Counted from the stretch's first letter, positions 1 to 7,903 are shown. The stretch: DNA of 64,000 nt from Armatimonadota bacterium (GCA_031081585.1 JAVHLY010000009.1:1-64000); one strand, 5' to 3'. Notes: a model not told the origin generated them from the letters alone. Made by a program: numbers and translations.

Positions 1-1
1 G

Positions 2-415
2 CTGAAGGACGGGGTGATCGACGCGGCCTTCATCACCGCGGGCATCCCCACCGCGGCGGTGCAGGACATCGCCGCCGTGCGCGACCTGATGCTCCTGCCG
101 ATCCCGCGCGAGGTCGTCGACCAGCTGCGCGAGCCCTACCCCTACTACACCAGCGTGACCATCCCCGCCAACACCTACCGGGGGCAGGACACGCCGGTGG
201 AGACGGCGGCGGTGATGGCCATGCTGGTCACGCGCCAGGAGATGGCCGAGGACCTCATCTACAACCTGACCAAAGCGCTGTGGGAGAACGTCGACCGCCT
301 GCAGGCGGCGCACGCGCGGGGCAAGGACATCAGCCCGGCCACGGCGCGGCGCGGCATGCCGATCACCATGCACGCCGGCGCGCTGCGCTACTACCGCGAG
401 CGGGGCATCCGCTAG
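2..415 (+). CDS. TAXI-family TRAP transporter solute-binding protein, C-terminal part
   Basis: The reading frame is open from the window edge, so the N-terminus lies outside. The visible 137 residues match the C-terminal lobe of TAXI-type periplasmic solute receptors: the stretch DAAFITAGIPTAAVQDIA, the mention of YPYY followed by IPANTYRGQD, and the closing helix ending in H-AGALRYYRERG. Such proteins deliver small carboxylates or amino acids to a TRAP permease fused from DctQ/DctM parts, acting in the periplasm. No permease gene follows here; the next gene starts two bases after the stop. The substrate cannot be inferred. Confidence 0.85.
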   Translation: MKDGVIDAAFITAGIPTAAVQDIAAVRDLMLLPIPREVVDQLREPYPYYTSVTIPANTYRGQDTPVETAAVMAMLVTRQEMAEDLIYNLTKALWENVDRLQAAHARGKDISPATARRGMPITMHAGALRYYRERGIR

Positions 416-417
416 CC

Positions 418-1218
418 GTGACCGCCGGCCTCACCCGCGCCCAGGCGGCCCAAGCGGTGGCGACGGCGCGAGTGGCGCCGCCGCTGTACCGTGACCTGCG
501 GCCGGCCTTCGCCGGGCTGGAGGCACTCGTCACCCTGTTGCGGCGCCGCGGCTTCTCCGGCCTCGTGGCGGCGGTGGGACGCGCCGGGGAGGGTGCGGTG
601 TGGGTGCAGCACGGGCACCTGCGCGGGGGGTGGCTGTTGCCGCGGGACAACCCCGAGGTCCTGCAGTGGGACGACCCCGTCGAGGTGCTGCGGCGACTGT
701 GGACGGACGAGGAGGCCGTCGTGACGGTCTACCCGGCCAGCCCCGCTGCCATCCCCGCCGTGACGCCACCACGGACCGTCCCCGCGCGGGCGGCGCCGGG
801 GGCCACCCCGGGGACGAGCGGCGCCCCCGCGCCAGCGGCCCCCCCGGTGCGCGCACCGGCGGCTCCCGCCGACCGGGCGCCAGCGGCGACGCCTGCCACG
901 TCCCCACCGGCGACCGCGCTCCCCTGGGCCGCGCTGCTGGGCGGGGTGATGGTCGCCGCCCAGCGCCACCGCGGCGCCCGCGCGGCCCGGCGGCTCGAGG
1001 ACCTGGCCAACGCCATCCTCAACCCCGAGGCGATCGTCACGCACAGCGCGGTCCACGGGACGGTCAGCCCAGCGCGCGGTGAGGCGGCGCTCGCCGCGCT
1101 CGTGCGCGCGCTCGACGAGCTCGCCGGTCGGCGGTTCACCGACCGCCTCCTGGCCCGGCTGGGCGCGGAGCTGGAGTGTGCGGAGGCCCTGGCGGCGGTG
1201 CGGGAGCGGGCGACGTGA
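418..1218 (+). CDS. DUF4388-like protein with Pro/Ala-rich linker
   Basis: I start at GTG 418, directly after the preceding stop; the upstream open frame is only a shadow. The N-terminal ~100 residues carry a pattern typical of DUF4388-like modules (GFSGLVAAVG, then a hydrophobic strand ending V-QHG-LRGGWL). About 85 Pro/Ala/Thr-rich residues follow. The C-terminal ~100 residues begin with a short hydrophobic helix (LPWAALLGGVMVA) and continue with a charged helical domain I do not recognise. The gene overlaps or abuts the 8-TM gene downstream and resembles the protein at 2009 in overall design. In other bacteria DUF4388 proteins accompany roadblock proteins and small GTPases controlling motility. 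Function unknown. Confidence 0.6.
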   Translation: MTAGLTRAQAAQAVATARVAPPLYRDLRPAFAGLEALVTLLRRRGFSGLVAAVGRAGEGAVWVQHGHLRGGWLLPRDNPEVLQWDDPVEVLRRLWTDEEAVVTVYPASPAAIPAVTPPRTVPARAAPGATPGTSGAPAPAAPPVRAPAAPADRAPAATPATSPPATALPWAALLGGVMVAAQRHRGARAARRLEDLANAILNPEAIVTHSAVHGTVSPARGEAALAALVRALDELAGRRFTDRLLARLGAELECAEALAAVRERAT

Positions 1219-1238
1219 GTGCGCGACGAGGTGCGGTG

Positions 1239-2009
1239 ATGCGAGGGCTGGCTCCACTCATGCTCCCGCTGGCGCTGCTGGCCGCGGGGGTGGCCGTGCT
1301 GGTCCCCGGCCCGGCGACCACCGCCTCGCGCGTGGCCCAGCACCTCCTCAGTCTGACGATCCAGCTCCTGGCGTCGGCGAGTGCCGCGGCCCTGGCCTGG
1401 CAGGCCACGCGCACCTACGGGCCCCGCGACCGGGAGCGCGTCGTCTGGTTCGGGCTGACCGCGGCGGCGGCGCTGTGGACCGGGGGGCTGATCCTCTACG
1501 GGGCCGCGGAGTGGTCGGGGCGAGCGCGCCCCTACCCCTCGTCCGCCGACGTGGCCTTCGCCGGGGCGGTGGTGGTCCTGGCGCTGGCGCTGGTCGGGGA
1601 GTGGCGGGCCGTGGCCGCCATGCTCACCCCGGGCGAGCGTCGGGCGCTGCTCCTCGGTGGGGCGGCGCTCGCCGCGGTCGTCGTGGTGGCGGTGCTGTGG
1701 CCGATCGCGCTGACGCCGATGGACCCGCTGGAGAAGGCGCTCGACCTCTTCTACCCGGTGGCCGGGTTGCTCCTGGTCCCGCTGGGCCTGGCGCCGGCCG
1801 TGGCCTTCCGGGGCGGGGCCGCCGGCGGGGTGTGGGCGATGCTGGCCGTGGGGGTCTTCACCCTGGGTGTGGGGGGCGTCGGCGTCGCCTACCTGACCTG
1901 GTTCGACCTCTACACCGACGTCCACCCGGTGAACCTCCTGCGCATCGGCGGGTTCGCCTGCATCGGGGCGGCGGCGGCCTGGCACCGGCGCGCCAGCGAG
2001 GTGATCTGA
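1239..2009 (+). CDS. Eight-TM membrane protein resembling the sensor half of some diguanylate cyclases
   Basis: About eight hydrophobic helices fill the 256 residues. The motif PYPSSADVAF between helices 3 and 4 resembles the P-x-PS-x-AD motif found in eight-helix N-terminal membrane regions of many GGDEF/EAL proteins, but no GGDEF domain follows. I chose ATG 1239 because GAGGTG lies five bases upstream; a GTG at 1215 overlapping the previous stop is the alternative. The next gene overlaps its stop (TGATG), so the three genes 418-3061 should be translationally coupled. Possibly a membrane sensor or anchor for the flanking DUF4388-like proteins; this is inference. Confidence 0.6.
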   Translation: MRGLAPLMLPLALLAAGVAVLVPGPATTASRVAQHLLSLTIQLLASASAAALAWQATRTYGPRDRERVVWFGLTAAAALWTGGLILYGAAEWSGRARPYPSSADVAFAGAVVVLALALVGEWRAVAAMLTPGERRALLLGGAALAAVVVVAVLWPIALTPMDPLEKALDLFYPVAGLLLVPLGLAPAVAFRGGAAGGVWAMLAVGVFTLGVGGVGVAYLTWFDLYTDVHPVNLLRIGGFACIGAAAAWHRRASEVI

Positions 2010-3061
2010 TGGCGCGCACCGCCGTCTCCACCGCTCCCCTCACCCCGGCCCAGTGGGCCGCCTGGGTGGGGCAGCGGCACGAGTGGAGCGGGCTGCTGTG
2101 GCTGCGCTGGCCCGACGCGGAAGCGGTCTTGCTCTTCGTCCAGGGCCAGCCGCTGATCCGCCTGTGGGAGCGGGAGGGGTGGGCGGACGGCGGCCACGCC
2201 CTCTCGGCGGTGGCGCAGCGCCTGGGGCGCGTCCCGCCGCGCTGGGGCCGCATCCCCCTGGCGCCGGAGTGGGCGCGCCAGCTCCGTGACCTCACGGTGG
2301 TGCACCCGGCGGTGCCCGTCGGGGTCATCCGCCCCGACGCCTGGCTGGCCTGGGCCAGCCTGGAGCGCTTCGAGGGGCTGGCCCTCCTCCTGGACGAGGA
2401 GCCGCGCGCCTGGATCCTGCACGACGGGGCCGTCACCGCGCTGCGCTTCCAGGACGGGCTGCTGGTGCCGGCCGAGACGGACGGCGTCGAGGAAGCCGCT
2501 GCGGCGGACGGGCTCTTCTGCGTCTACGCCGGGCGGGTGACCGCGCTGGCGCCGGCCGGGGAGCGCAACGGCGCTCTGGGGGCGGCACCTACCGCTCCTC
2601 CTCCGGCCGGTCCCCGCACCGGGGAACCGGCCAGCGGGACCACCGCCCAGGCGGACGACGCCGCCGTGCTCGCGCCGAACGGCGCGGAGACGCCGGCGGC
2701 CGAGCCTCCGCCGCCGTCGGTGAGCGCGCCTCCTGCGCAGGCGCCTCCGGCCGCCGCCCCTGCCGGGCTGTCCGCTGCGGCGGGGGAGCCCACAGGGGAA
2801 GGGTCTCGTCGATTTCGGGGCGACGAACGCTTCCTTCTGGCCCCCGCCGCAGACGGGCGCTGCGAGGAGACGGAGGAGGCGGTGGCGGCCCGCTTCGGCC
2901 GGAGCGTCCTGGAGTGGCTCCCGCTCCTGGACGGCACGCGCACCGTCGACGAGGTGGCGGGGGCGGCGGGCGCGCCACGGGAGGTGGTGGACCGCGTGGT
3001 GGCCTTCCTGCTGGAGCGGCGTCTCGTCTTCCGCTACCTGGGACGGCGGCCGTCAACCTGA
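2009..3061 (+). CDS. DUF4388-like protein with C-terminal winged-helix-like module
   Basis: The 350-residue product starts at an ATG overlapping the previous stop. The N-terminal ~185 residues are Trp-rich and contain the pattern WSGLLWLRW followed by a strand ending FVQG-P, similar to DUF4388 modules. A Pro/Ala-rich linker of about 85 residues follows. The C-terminal ~75 residues (ETEEAVAARFGRSVLEWLPLL, then DGTRTVDEVAGAAG) look like a small helical winged-helix or PqqD-like fold. It is the last gene of the 418-3061 unit and lies directly upstream of the c-di-GMP riboswitch transcript. A role in polarity or motility control is a guess from family context. Confidence 0.6.
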   Translation: MARTAVSTAPLTPAQWAAWVGQRHEWSGLLWLRWPDAEAVLLFVQGQPLIRLWEREGWADGGHALSAVAQRLGRVPPRWGRIPLAPEWARQLRDLTVVHPAVPVGVIRPDAWLAWASLERFEGLALLLDEEPRAWILHDGAVTALRFQDGLLVPAETDGVEEAAAADGLFCVYAGRVTALAPAGERNGALGAAPTAPPPAGPRTGEPASGTTAQADDAAVLAPNGAETPAAEPPPPSVSAPPAQAPPAAAPAGLSAAAGEPTGEGSRRFRGDERFLLAPAADGRCEETEEAVAARFGRSVLEWLPLLDGTRTVDEVAGAAGAPREVVDRVVAFLLERRLVFRYLGRRPST

Positions 3062-3144
3062 AGGCCGGGTGCCGGGCGGTCCGATGCCGGACGGTGCGCG
3101 CCTTCCCGGAGCTTTCGAAGAATCTCGGCCGATGTGAGAAGGAG

Positions 3145-3176
3145 TTGACGCCGCGACGGAGAATACTGGCGATTAC
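3145..3176 (+). promoter_or_regulatory. Probable housekeeping promoter of the riboswitch-sigma transcript
   Basis: A near-consensus -35 box TTGACG lies at 3145-3150. The -10 box is ambiguous: GGCGAT (3168-3173) has the ideal 17-base spacing, GATTAC (3171-3176) is a better AT-rich match but 20 bases away. Transcription from here would start just before the riboswitch. Seen by eye only. Confidence 0.45.
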
Positions 3177-3190
3177 CAAGTTCATACGGG

Positions 3191-3276
3191 AAACCTCGAA
3201 ACGGCAAACCCGTCGCGAGACGGGGGCGCAAAGCCACGGGACCAGGCAGTCGGTCGGCCGGGCTACCGAAGGGTTG
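3191..3276 (+). promoter_or_regulatory. Cyclic-di-GMP class I (GEMM-I) riboswitch
   Basis: The leader contains the GEMM-I hallmarks in order. GGCAAACC (3203-3210) comes first. A stem CCCGTC/GACGGG follows, closed by the GNRA tetraloop GCGA (3209-3224). The conserved GCGCAAAGCC is at 3226-3235, and a second arm ends in GGGCTACCGAAGG. A basal P1 helix can form between AACCT (3192-3196) and GGGTT (3271-3275). The family binds c-di-GMP, and a minority of variants bind cGAMP; I cannot settle the specificity base without a structural alignment. It sits about 210 bases upstream of the sigma-factor start and is followed by a terminator-like palindrome. Confidence 0.9.
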
Positions 3277-3285
3277 GAACACGTC

Positions 3286-3317
3286 GAACCCCCTCGGTGG
3301 CGCCACCGAGGGGGTTC
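3286..3317 (+). terminator. Perfect 16-bp-arm palindrome, probable riboswitch expression platform
   Basis: Two 16-base arms are exactly complementary, apex GGCGCC, ten bases after the riboswitch P1 helix. The following bases (GGTCTTCATCATC) are pyrimidine-rich but lack a strong T-run. AACCC (3287-3291) in its left arm can also pair with GGGTT (3271-3275), the 3' strand of riboswitch P1. That gives a plausible mutually exclusive antiterminator. Confidence 0.7.
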
Positions 3318-3483
3318 GGTCTTCATCATCAGTCTTCATCGGGCGACCGTCGCACTCCTTCGTCGTACCCATGCCTGCCGCGCGGGAGGGCCTCTCGCGG
3401 CGAGGCCGCCAGAGCGGAGACGCATCCGGTCCGGGCGGGATGGCGTCGTGTCTCGCCGTCGGATCGTCGGGGAGGGACACGGC

Positions 3484-4335
3484 ATGGGCGTGCGTGGCAC
3501 GACCGTTCGACCGGGCGGAGCCCGGCAGACCGCTCGGGGGAGCCGGCCGGAGGCCGGCCGCGAGGGGGGCGAGGCCCCGCCGGCCTCAGAAGACGTCCTC
3601 GTCGCCCGCTACGCGGAGACGCGCGACCGGCGCCTGCGCGACGACATCGTGCAGGCCTGCACGCCCCTGGTGCGGCGCATCGTCAGCGACTTCGTCTTCT
3701 CCGGGGTGCCCACGGACGACCTGATGCAGGTCGGCTACATCGGCCTGCTCAACGCCATCGAGGTCTTCGACCCCGGCCGCGGCGTCAAGTTCGCCACCTA
3801 CGCCAGCCACCTCATCCGCGGCGAGATCCGCCACTACCTGCGCGACCACCGCGACACCATCCGCAAGCCCCGGTGGCTCGTCGGGCTGAACCAGCAGATC
3901 GACGAGGCGGTGGGGCGCTACCTCAGCACGGAGGGGCGGTACCCCGCCATGGACGAGCTCGCTTCGGAGCTCAACGTCGAGGAGCAGGACCTGCTGGAGC
4001 TGCTGAAGACCCGCGAGGTCCTGCGCACCATCTCGCTGGAGACCGACGAGGAGACGGGGGAGCTGCGCGTCGACCGCGACCGCGGGCGCACCCGGGGCGT
4101 GCCGGCCACCCCCATCCCCATCGAGGACCGGCTCACGCTCATGGGCGCCATCGAGAAGCTCAACCCGCTGCAGCGGCGCGTCCTCTACTACCTGTTCTTC
4201 ACCGACCTGACGCAGATGGAGGCGGCGAAGCGGATCGGCATCTCGCAGAAGCACGTCTCCCGCGTCCTCGCCAGTGCACTGCTCAAACTCCGCGGCCTCC
4301 TGGACGGGGCCGAGGACGGGAAGGAGTCCAGATAG
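3484..4335 (+). CDS. Alternative sigma factor, SigB/SigF/SigG type
   Basis: This is a 283-residue sigma-70 family protein with no region 1.1. Region 2 starts near residue 79 (DLMQVGYIGLLNAIEVFDP, then FATYASHLIRGEIRHYLRDH). Region 3 covers about residues 155-180. Region 4 spans about 220-270, with a helix-turn-helix QMEAAKRIGISQKHVSRVL. The GEIR-x-YLRDH block is typical of the SigB/SigF/SigG group of stress and development sigma factors. ATG 3484 has GGGGAGGG seven bases upstream. Its leader holds a c-di-GMP riboswitch and a terminator-like hairpin, and the roadblock gene follows after three bases. Three GTCTA-N14-GGGTAT sites in front of pilus operons match the promoter type of this sigma group. 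No RsbW-like anti-sigma factor is nearby. Confidence 0.88.
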   Translation: MGVRGTTVRPGGARQTARGSRPEAGREGGEAPPASEDVLVARYAETRDRRLRDDIVQACTPLVRRIVSDFVFSGVPTDDLMQVGYIGLLNAIEVFDPGRGVKFATYASHLIRGEIRHYLRDHRDTIRKPRWLVGLNQQIDEAVGRYLSTEGRYPAMDELASELNVEEQDLLELLKTREVLRTISLETDEETGELRVDRDRGRTRGVPATPIPIEDRLTLMGAIEKLNPLQRRVLYYLFFTDLTQMEAAKRIGISQKHVSRVLASALLKLRGLLDGAEDGKESR

Positions 4336-4338
4336 CCT

Positions 4339-4692
4339 ATGTCGCAGATTCGGGATGTCCTGACGGAGCTCGCCAAGGTGGAGGGTGTCCTGGCCGCCCT
4401 GGTGGTGGGCCGCGACGGCTTCGTCATCGAGGGGATCACCACCGAGGACGTCGACCTGGAGTCGGTGGGGGCCATCGTGGCCAGCAACATGGCCGCCGCC
4501 GAGACCATGGGCAACGAGATGGTCCGCGGCATGATCCGCGGGCTGCTGGTGGAGTTCGACGAGGGCCCGGTGGCGGTCGGCCCGGCCGGCCCCGACGCCC
4601 TGCTGGTCGTCGTGGGCAACGCCCGCTGCAACCTGGGCCGCATCCGCCTGGAGATGAAGCGCAACAGCCAGCTGGCCGCCGCGCTGGTCTAG
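4339..4692 (+). CDS. Roadblock/LC7 (MglB-like) protein
   Basis: The 117-residue product is a single roadblock/LC7 fold: an N-terminal helix LTELAKVEGVLAALVVGRDG, a central helix with GAIVASNMAAAETMGNEM, and strands GPVAVGPAGPDALLVVVG. In bacteria such proteins act as dimeric regulators of Ras-like GTPases; MglB is the GTPase-activating protein of MglA, which positions type IV pili. No MglA-like GTPase lies in the window. Only three bases separate it from the sigma gene, so it should share the riboswitch-controlled transcript. It may instead regulate the sigma factor; nothing in the sequence decides this. Confidence 0.85.
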   Translation: MSQIRDVLTELAKVEGVLAALVVGRDGFVIEGITTEDVDLESVGAIVASNMAAAETMGNEMVRGMIRGLLVEFDEGPVAVGPAGPDALLVVVGNARCNLGRIRLEMKRNSQLAAALV

Positions 4693-4740
4693 TCGCGGCC
4701 ATCGCCGGTCGCCCGTTCACCGTTCCCCCCGCCGGAGCAG

Positions 4741-4766
4741 GTCTATCCCCGGGCCGGGCTGGGTAT
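4741..4766 (+). promoter_or_regulatory. SigB/SigF-type promoter upstream of minor-pilin operon 1
   Basis: GTCTAT (4741-4746) and GGGTAT (4761-4766) are separated by exactly 14 bases. The same architecture recurs at 18077 and 51816. It fits the G-N-N-T ... GGGTA(T/C) promoter type of SigB/SigF sigma factors. The predicted leader to ATG 4813 is about 40 bases. Confidence 0.7.
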
Positions 4767-4812
4767 ACATGTTAGGTTACGCCGATCGGTCCCGTGGAGG
4801 AGGCGGCAGGCG

Positions 4813-5289
4813 ATGCGCACGCTCAAGGCCCCGGAGACGTCCGTCCGGTGGCGCCCCTGGAGCACCCGGGGGGCCAGCGCCCTGGAACTGGTCATTGTCG
4901 CCTCGGTGGCGGCCGCGTTGCTGGGGCTCAGCGTCCCGTCCCTGCGGGGGGCGGCGGCGCGGCAGCGCCTGGAGGGCTGGGCGCGGACCATGACGGCGGA
5001 CATCGGGGTGGCGCGGCAGGCGGCGATGCTGCGGCGGACCACTGCCGCGGTGACCATCACCGCCACCGGCTACCTGGTGGCGGCCGTGGACGGCGGGATC
5101 GTCCGTCAGGCAACCGTCCCCCAGGATGTCACCCTGAGCAGCACCTGCCCGGGGGGGATCTGCAGCTTCAACCGATTCGGCATCCCCATCACCACGGGGA
5201 CCGTGACGCTGCGCAGCAGCCTCACGTCCACCCGATACCTCATCACCATCGAAGAGGGGACGGGACGCGTCTCGTTCCGGGAACAGTGA
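4813..5289 (+). CDS. Minor pseudopilin, FimT/GspH type
   Basis: A 158-residue prepilin. The cleavage site is G before ASALELV, so the +5 glutamate is kept although the usual +1 aromatic residue is Ala. The hydrophobic helix follows (VIVASVAAALLGLSVP). The C-terminal half is a beta-rich domain with a Cys pair (CPGGIC). GGAGG lies upstream of ATG 4813. It is the first gene of a four-gene operon with overlapping stops and starts, matching the H-I-J-K order of type II secretion pseudopilins and the fimT-pilV-pilW-pilX order of T4P, where these proteins form the pilus priming tip complex. Confidence 0.85.
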   Translation: MRTLKAPETSVRWRPWSTRGASALELVIVASVAAALLGLSVPSLRGAAARQRLEGWARTMTADIGVARQAAMLRRTTAAVTITATGYLVAAVDGGIVRQATVPQDVTLSSTCPGGICSFNRFGIPITTGTVTLRSSLTSTRYLITIEEGTGRVSFREQ

Positions 5290-5723
5290 TGCCTCCGGCG
5301 GCGATCCGGCAGGACGAGGGCGGGTTCAGCCTGGTGGAGATCGTCGTGGCCACGGCCCTGGTGGGCGTGCTGGCGACGATCCTGCTGGGCGGTCTCCTCT
5401 TTGCCCTGAAAGAGGCCCGGCGGGGAAAGGTGCGGGCCGCCGCAGCGGCCTGGGTCCAGGCCGAGCTCGACTACCTCCGCATCCAGGGCTACTCCGTCCC
5501 GGCCGCCAGCCGGACGCTGACCCCGACGAGCGGGTACACCGCCTATGGTGACCTGGAGGAGCCACGGCTGCCGGAGGAGTTCGACCGGGCGGAGATCGTG
5601 ACCGAAGACCTCGTGTCCCCGCCGGTCCGCCGCCTCACCGTGCGGCTCTACGAGACGGCCTCCTCGCCCCCTTACACCATCCTGAGCACCTACGTCTCCA
5701 ACTTCACCTATGCGACCCCGTAG
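5289..5723 (+). CDS. Minor pilin, PilV/GspI type
   Basis: A 144-residue prepilin starting at an ATG that overlaps the preceding stop. The leader is short (13 residues) and the site is GG before FSLVEIVVATALVGVLATI, with the +5 glutamate present. The size and position between the FimT-like and PilW-like genes indicate the PilV/GspI role in the initiating minor-pilin complex at the inner membrane. The frame overlaps the next gene by 14 bases, so coupled translation is likely. Confidence 0.82.
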   Translation: MPPAAIRQDEGGFSLVEIVVATALVGVLATILLGGLLFALKEARRGKVRAAAAAWVQAELDYLRIQGYSVPAASRTLTPTSGYTAYGDLEEPRLPEEFDRAEIVTEDLVSPPVRRLTVRLYETASSPPYTILSTYVSNFTYATP

Positions 5724-6510
5724 GGCACGCCGCACAGGGCCGGTGAGCCGTCGTGATGCTGTCGCCTGGCGGGCCGCCTGCGTCGGAGCCGCTCCCGGGC
5801 GGGGCCGGCGCCCCCGGGCCCGCGCTGTCGGCGAGGGCGGCATGACCCTCCTGGAGGTGCTCGTCTCCATCGGGCTCATGGTCACGCTGGCGGCCTCCAT
5901 GACGACGCTGCTCGGTGCCGCCGTGCGCAGCAAGCAGGTGATCGGCCTGCGCACCATCGATGCCGAGACGGCCCGGACCAGCCTGGAGTGGATGTCGGAG
6001 CGGCTGCGGAATGCCGGTCTCAACCTCCGCCCCGCCGAGCAGACCGAGCCCCGATGTCAGGACATGGTCGTGGCCCTGGACGCGGCGCTCCGGCCCACGG
6101 CCAACGCCCTCCACGTGAGCGGCGAGATGCTGAACAGCAATACCATCGCCGGGGACGAGGTCATCACCCTGGGCTACCGGGTGGGCGACGACCCGGTGAC
6201 CGGCGTCCCGGTGATCATGGAGTACCGGCAGGACTGCACCCCGGGGGCCATTGCCACGCTCCGGCCCCTCTCCGATCCCCAGGTGCGGGTGACCCAGCTG
6301 GCCTTCGACTACTTCGCCCCCAACGGGCAGCGCATCACCGACCTGACGACCCGCTCCGAGATCCAGCGCATCCGCGTGGTGCGCATCACCCTGCAGACCG
6401 AGAGCTCCCAGGGCACCTCCGGCGTGCTGCGGCGCACCTGGAGCCGGGACGTCATGCTGCGGAACCCGGAGCCCAACCTGAACGACTGGAAGAATCCCAG
6501 CGAACCATGA
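5710..6510 (+). CDS. Minor pilin, PilW/GspJ type
   Basis: A 266-residue prepilin with a long basic leader (about 44 residues from ATG 5710; GTG 5743 is an alternative start). The cleavage site is GG before MTLLEVLVSIGLMVTLAASM. The middle region (TARTSLEWMSERLRNAGLNL) is the conserved PilW/GspJ helix and the remainder is beta-rich with several Cys residues. It overlaps both neighbours, as expected for a single minor-pilin operon. PilW-like proteins help prime pilus assembly and may remain at the tip. Confidence 0.85.
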   Translation: MRPRRARRTGPVSRRDAVAWRAACVGAAPGRGRRPRARAVGEGGMTLLEVLVSIGLMVTLAASMTTLLGAAVRSKQVIGLRTIDAETARTSLEWMSERLRNAGLNLRPAEQTEPRCQDMVVALDAALRPTANALHVSGEMLNSNTIAGDEVITLGYRVGDDPVTGVPVIMEYRQDCTPGAIATLRPLSDPQVRVTQLAFDYFAPNGQRITDLTTRSEIQRIRVVRITLQTESSQGTSGVLRRTWSRDVMLRNPEPNLNDWKNPSEP

Positions 6511-7862
6511 ACCCTTCCCACGGATGCACGGGCGGCGCAGGCGGACACCCCCTCCGGGCGGAGCGCGGGGCCATCATGCTCTACATCCTGCTGATCAGCG
6601 CGCTGGTGGGCACCGTCACCTCGGCGGTGATCCTCTTCATCATCGCGGACCTCACCGCTAGCGTGCGCCAGCTGCAGGTCGTCCGCGCCTTCAACGTCGC
6701 CGAGGGAGGGGTGCACTACGCGCTGGGGCGGCTGCAGGAGGCCAACGCGGAGAGCTACGCCGGCGAGACGCTGACCGTGAGCGACGGCGGGGTGGTGCTC
6801 GGGACCGCGACCATCACGGTACGGTGCCTGGACGGCAGCCTCCCCCCGTGCTCGGGGAGCGATGCGCGCTACCGCCGGGTGGCCGCCACCGGCGTGCTGC
6901 CGGCAGGAGGCCCCCGGCGCACGGTGGTTGCGGTGGTGGAGGGCTTCCCCACCGGGCTGACCGGCTACGCCATCTGCGCCCTGGGGAACGTGACCATCAG
7001 CCAGGGCATCACCGTCTACGGGGACGTGGCGGCCAACGGCAACATCTCGCTGCAGGGCCCGGAGAGCAACTACGGGAAGATCGACAACGACCCTCCGCCG
7101 CCCTACACCAACAACGGCTACTACACCGGCAGCGCCCGGGCCTCCGGCAGCATCACCTGCTCGGTGAGCTGCGCCGTGCAGGTGGCCGGCACCACCTCGC
7201 CCAACGCCCCCTCCAACCCCTGTCCCACCGACGTGGCGCTGCCCCCGTTCGCGCCCGGCACCGCCGACCGCACGGTGAATCCCCCCGGGTGGACCATGGA
7301 CGCCACCACCGGCTACGACTGGGATGAGATCACCCTCAACGCCGCGGGGGACGCCAACGGGTGCAGCACCGGCTTCACCGACCTGCGCATCCAGACCGGG
7401 GCGGCCGGGACGACCACGGTGGTGAACATCCGGAAGCTCACCCTGGGGCGCTGCGGGCGACTGGTGATCCTCGGGGACGGGCGGGTGGACCTGCGCATCA
7501 GCGAGGAGGCCACCACGGCCCTCTACGCCGGCCAGTACAGCCGCTTCGGGATGCTCAGCACCGACACCTGGAGCACCCCGGCCCCGGCCCCGGCCGGCCG
7601 GCTGATCGTCAGCATCCGCTCCTCCGCCGACCCGGCCGTGCACTTCGACCGGGCCAGCGTCATCGCCGGCTCCTTCAACGTCCCCAACGGGGTCTTCGAC
7701 ACCGACCGGGGTGCGGCGGGCTCCGGTGAGTTCTACGGGGCGGTGCTGGCCCACGACGTGGAGATCGACCGGGACTTCGTCTTCACCTACGACCCCACGG
7801 CCACGCTGGGCGCCTCGACCTTCGGGAACTTCAACCGCCTGCGCTCCTGGAAGGACCAGTAG
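6507..7862 (+). CDS. Minor pilin, PilX/GspK type with large beta-rich domain
   Basis: A 451-residue protein whose N-terminus (RGAIMLYILLISALVGTVTSAV, about residues 20-42) has the PilX/GspK form without the classical +5 glutamate. A helix FNVAEGGVHYALGRLQ follows, then about 330 residues of Gly/Thr-rich strands with scattered Cys (AICALGNVTISQGITVYG, GDVAANGNISLQG). These look like a parallel beta-helix or ComZ-like module. It shares less with the other three PilX proteins of this window than they share with one another. It ends the operon that begins at 4813; a convergent gene follows. Confidence 0.8.
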   Translation: MNPSHGCTGGAGGHPLRAERGAIMLYILLISALVGTVTSAVILFIIADLTASVRQLQVVRAFNVAEGGVHYALGRLQEANAESYAGETLTVSDGGVVLGTATITVRCLDGSLPPCSGSDARYRRVAATGVLPAGGPRRTVVAVVEGFPTGLTGYAICALGNVTISQGITVYGDVAANGNISLQGPESNYGKIDNDPPPPYTNNGYYTGSARASGSITCSVSCAVQVAGTTSPNAPSNPCPTDVALPPFAPGTADRTVNPPGWTMDATTGYDWDEITLNAAGDANGCSTGFTDLRIQTGAAGTTTVVNIRKLTLGRCGRLVILGDGRVDLRISEEATTALYAGQYSRFGMLSTDTWSTPAPAPAGRLIVSIRSSADPAVHFDRASVIAGSFNVPNGVFDTDRGAAGSGEFYGAVLAHDVEIDRDFVFTYDPTATLGASTFGNFNRLRSWKDQ

Positions 7863-7884
7863 GCGGCGTCGCCCGCCCGTCTAG

Positions 7885-7903
7885 GACCCGCCTTGCGGGG
7901 TTC
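7885..7903. terminator. Weak hairpin between convergent genes
   Basis: CCCGC-CTT-GCGGG (within 7887-7899) forms a five-base-pair stem between the ends of the converging pilX-like and pilB genes. There is no T-run; a possible bidirectional terminator only. Confidence 0.3.

Noticed and set aside
412-1257. Long minus-strand frames over most plus-strand genes
   Set aside because: They mirror the coding strand at high GC, lack ribosome sites and family motifs, and conflict with clear genes.
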